A stretch of DNA of 64,000 bases, from assembly GCA_024138015.1 (NCBI GenBank), contig JAMXBB010000001.1, positions 131,171,764-131,235,763 of the forward strand, given 5' to 3'. The notes under the pieces are model-generated. The model was not told the origin of the DNA and did not search any database. It saw nothing but the letters and a program-made list of their open reading frames with translations. The position numbers and the translations under genes were made by a program. The DNA comes from Lumnitzera littorea. Its lineage: Eukaryota; Streptophyta; Magnoliopsida; Myrtales; Combretaceae. Shown piece after piece: positions 63,147 through 64,000 of this stretch. Within the stretch, counting starts at the first letter, position 1. The number at the start of each line of letters is the position of its first letter.

Positions 63147-64000
63147 TGTAAGACCCATAATCAATTACTCGAAGTTTGGCTCATAAAATTTAGGGCGATC
63201 GACTAAAGAATCCGATCAAGCTTAAATAATAAAGTAAAATTAGAAATATTAGTAAAAATGATTCCATAAGTTTGAATTTAAGAAAAGAAGTAATAAAATA
63301 AAAGAATATAAATTTTTCAAATCTTAAATATATTACTCGTTATTTATCGAAAATGCGTAAAATATATTTCGATAATTAACGAATTATTAAAGATAAATTA
63401 TATACACACTAAAACTCATAAAATAACCTAAATAATATTTAGGAATAATTATTTGTACTTCCTTATTTTTCCTTTCCTCTTTATCTTTTCCTTTTTATTT
63501 TCTTTTTCCCTTCTAATTTATAATTGGTTCATGTACATAATACTATTATTATTAATTTTGACCAAAAGTCAAATGTCATTTTCAAACATTTAATTTCTCT
63601 TTCTTTTCCTTTCCCTTTTCTTTTTTCTTTCTTTTCCGTCCCTTGCCACCATGAGCCATTTGTCCCTCTAGATTACTCCATATTTTTCTTCTAATTTCCA
63701 TCATTAAATAACTACAAATTGAAGCCTTACATCTCAATTTTGGGGTTGACATGCATCCTCTCATTTTTGTCTTCTTCTTCCTTTTTATTTTCTCTATTTC
63801 CCCAACTACCATTCCACTTAAACCCTCATAACCAACTCCATAATCTAACATCATCATACTCACAATTTGAAGGAGAAATAGAAGGCTTCAATTCTAAAAT
63901 TCCAAGACCAAAGTAAATGAGTATTTTCTTTATGTATTTCAATTCTCTTTCGTAATTTAAATTATGTATTTTCTTCTATGTCCATATGTATTTTGCTTAT
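63147..64000 (+). mobile_element. LTR copy 5, runs off the window
   Basis: It begins TGTAAGACCCATAATCAATTACTCG, matching the start of solo LTRs 1 and 3 on their own strand (TGTAAGCCCCACAACCAATC and TATAAGACCCACAATTAG). It includes a long pyrimidine-rich tract at 63460-63650. Antisense reading frames rich in Lys and Arg in that tract are low-complexity artefacts. It is either a solo LTR or the 5' LTR of an element beyond the window. Confidence 0.7.

Noticed and set aside
63582..63863. A 93-codon minus-strand frame rich in Lys and Arg
   Set aside because: It is antisense to a pyrimidine-rich tract inside an LTR, with no conserved motif.
1..64000. CRISPR arrays, tRNA or rRNA genes
   Set aside because: No regularly spaced direct repeats with unique spacers. 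The few GGTTCGAA-like words (24293, 62402) lack cloverleaf context.

Overview
The window is nuclear DNA from a flowering plant, almost certainly a eudicot. It is AT-rich, its genes have many short exons with GT-AG introns, and about two thirds of it is decayed retrotransposon sequence of plant type (Ty3/Gypsy, plant LINEs with zf-RVT and RNase H domains, MITEs). I cannot name the species. One ambiguous base (n) sits at 38705.

Only two host genes are supported. At the left edge (980-5561, +) are the last 12 coding exons of AUXIN RESPONSE FACTOR 5 / MONOPTEROS. The first exon(s) lie outside the window, and 1-979 is intron. At 31760-37787 (-) is a complete 13-exon DEAD-box RNA helicase of the AtRH10/DDX47 type. 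All frames close across the splice sites in both genes. They are unrelated in function (auxin transcription; rRNA processing) and are about 26 kb apart, separated by transposon-rich DNA.

Layout: 1-5561 ARF5; 5562-14405 intergenic, with small repeats, two MITE candidates, a decayed copy of helicase exon 8, and a retroelement-like tail; 14406-23400 a LINE on the minus strand (LINE A) split by a 7.0-kb Ty3/Gypsy element on the minus strand; 24292-30190 a second LINE (LINE B, plus strand) with an inverted 5' piece and flanking target repeats; 30191-31759 intergenic with simple repeats; 31760-37787 helicase gene and its upstream region to about 38620; 38640-53340 a nest of gypsy-type elements up to three deep; 53340-56280 a third LINE (LINE C) carrying a solo LTR; 56548-56975 a Harbinger-type MITE; 58930-64000 solo LTRs inserted into one another.

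The most interesting material is the transposon archaeology. A single Ty3/Gypsy element carries a large solo LTR of one family in each of its own two LTRs. The two solo LTRs are in opposite orientation, and their insertion points differ by one base pair. LINE B has the structure expected of twin-primed reverse transcription. A 310-bp tandem duplication inside a dead gypsy integrase is much less diverged than the LTRs of the element that contains it. ARF5 also keeps an in-frame intron-retention option that would remove the PB1 domain. I found no CRISPR array, no tRNA or rRNA gene, and no obvious new protein-coding system. All transposon reading frames are broken.
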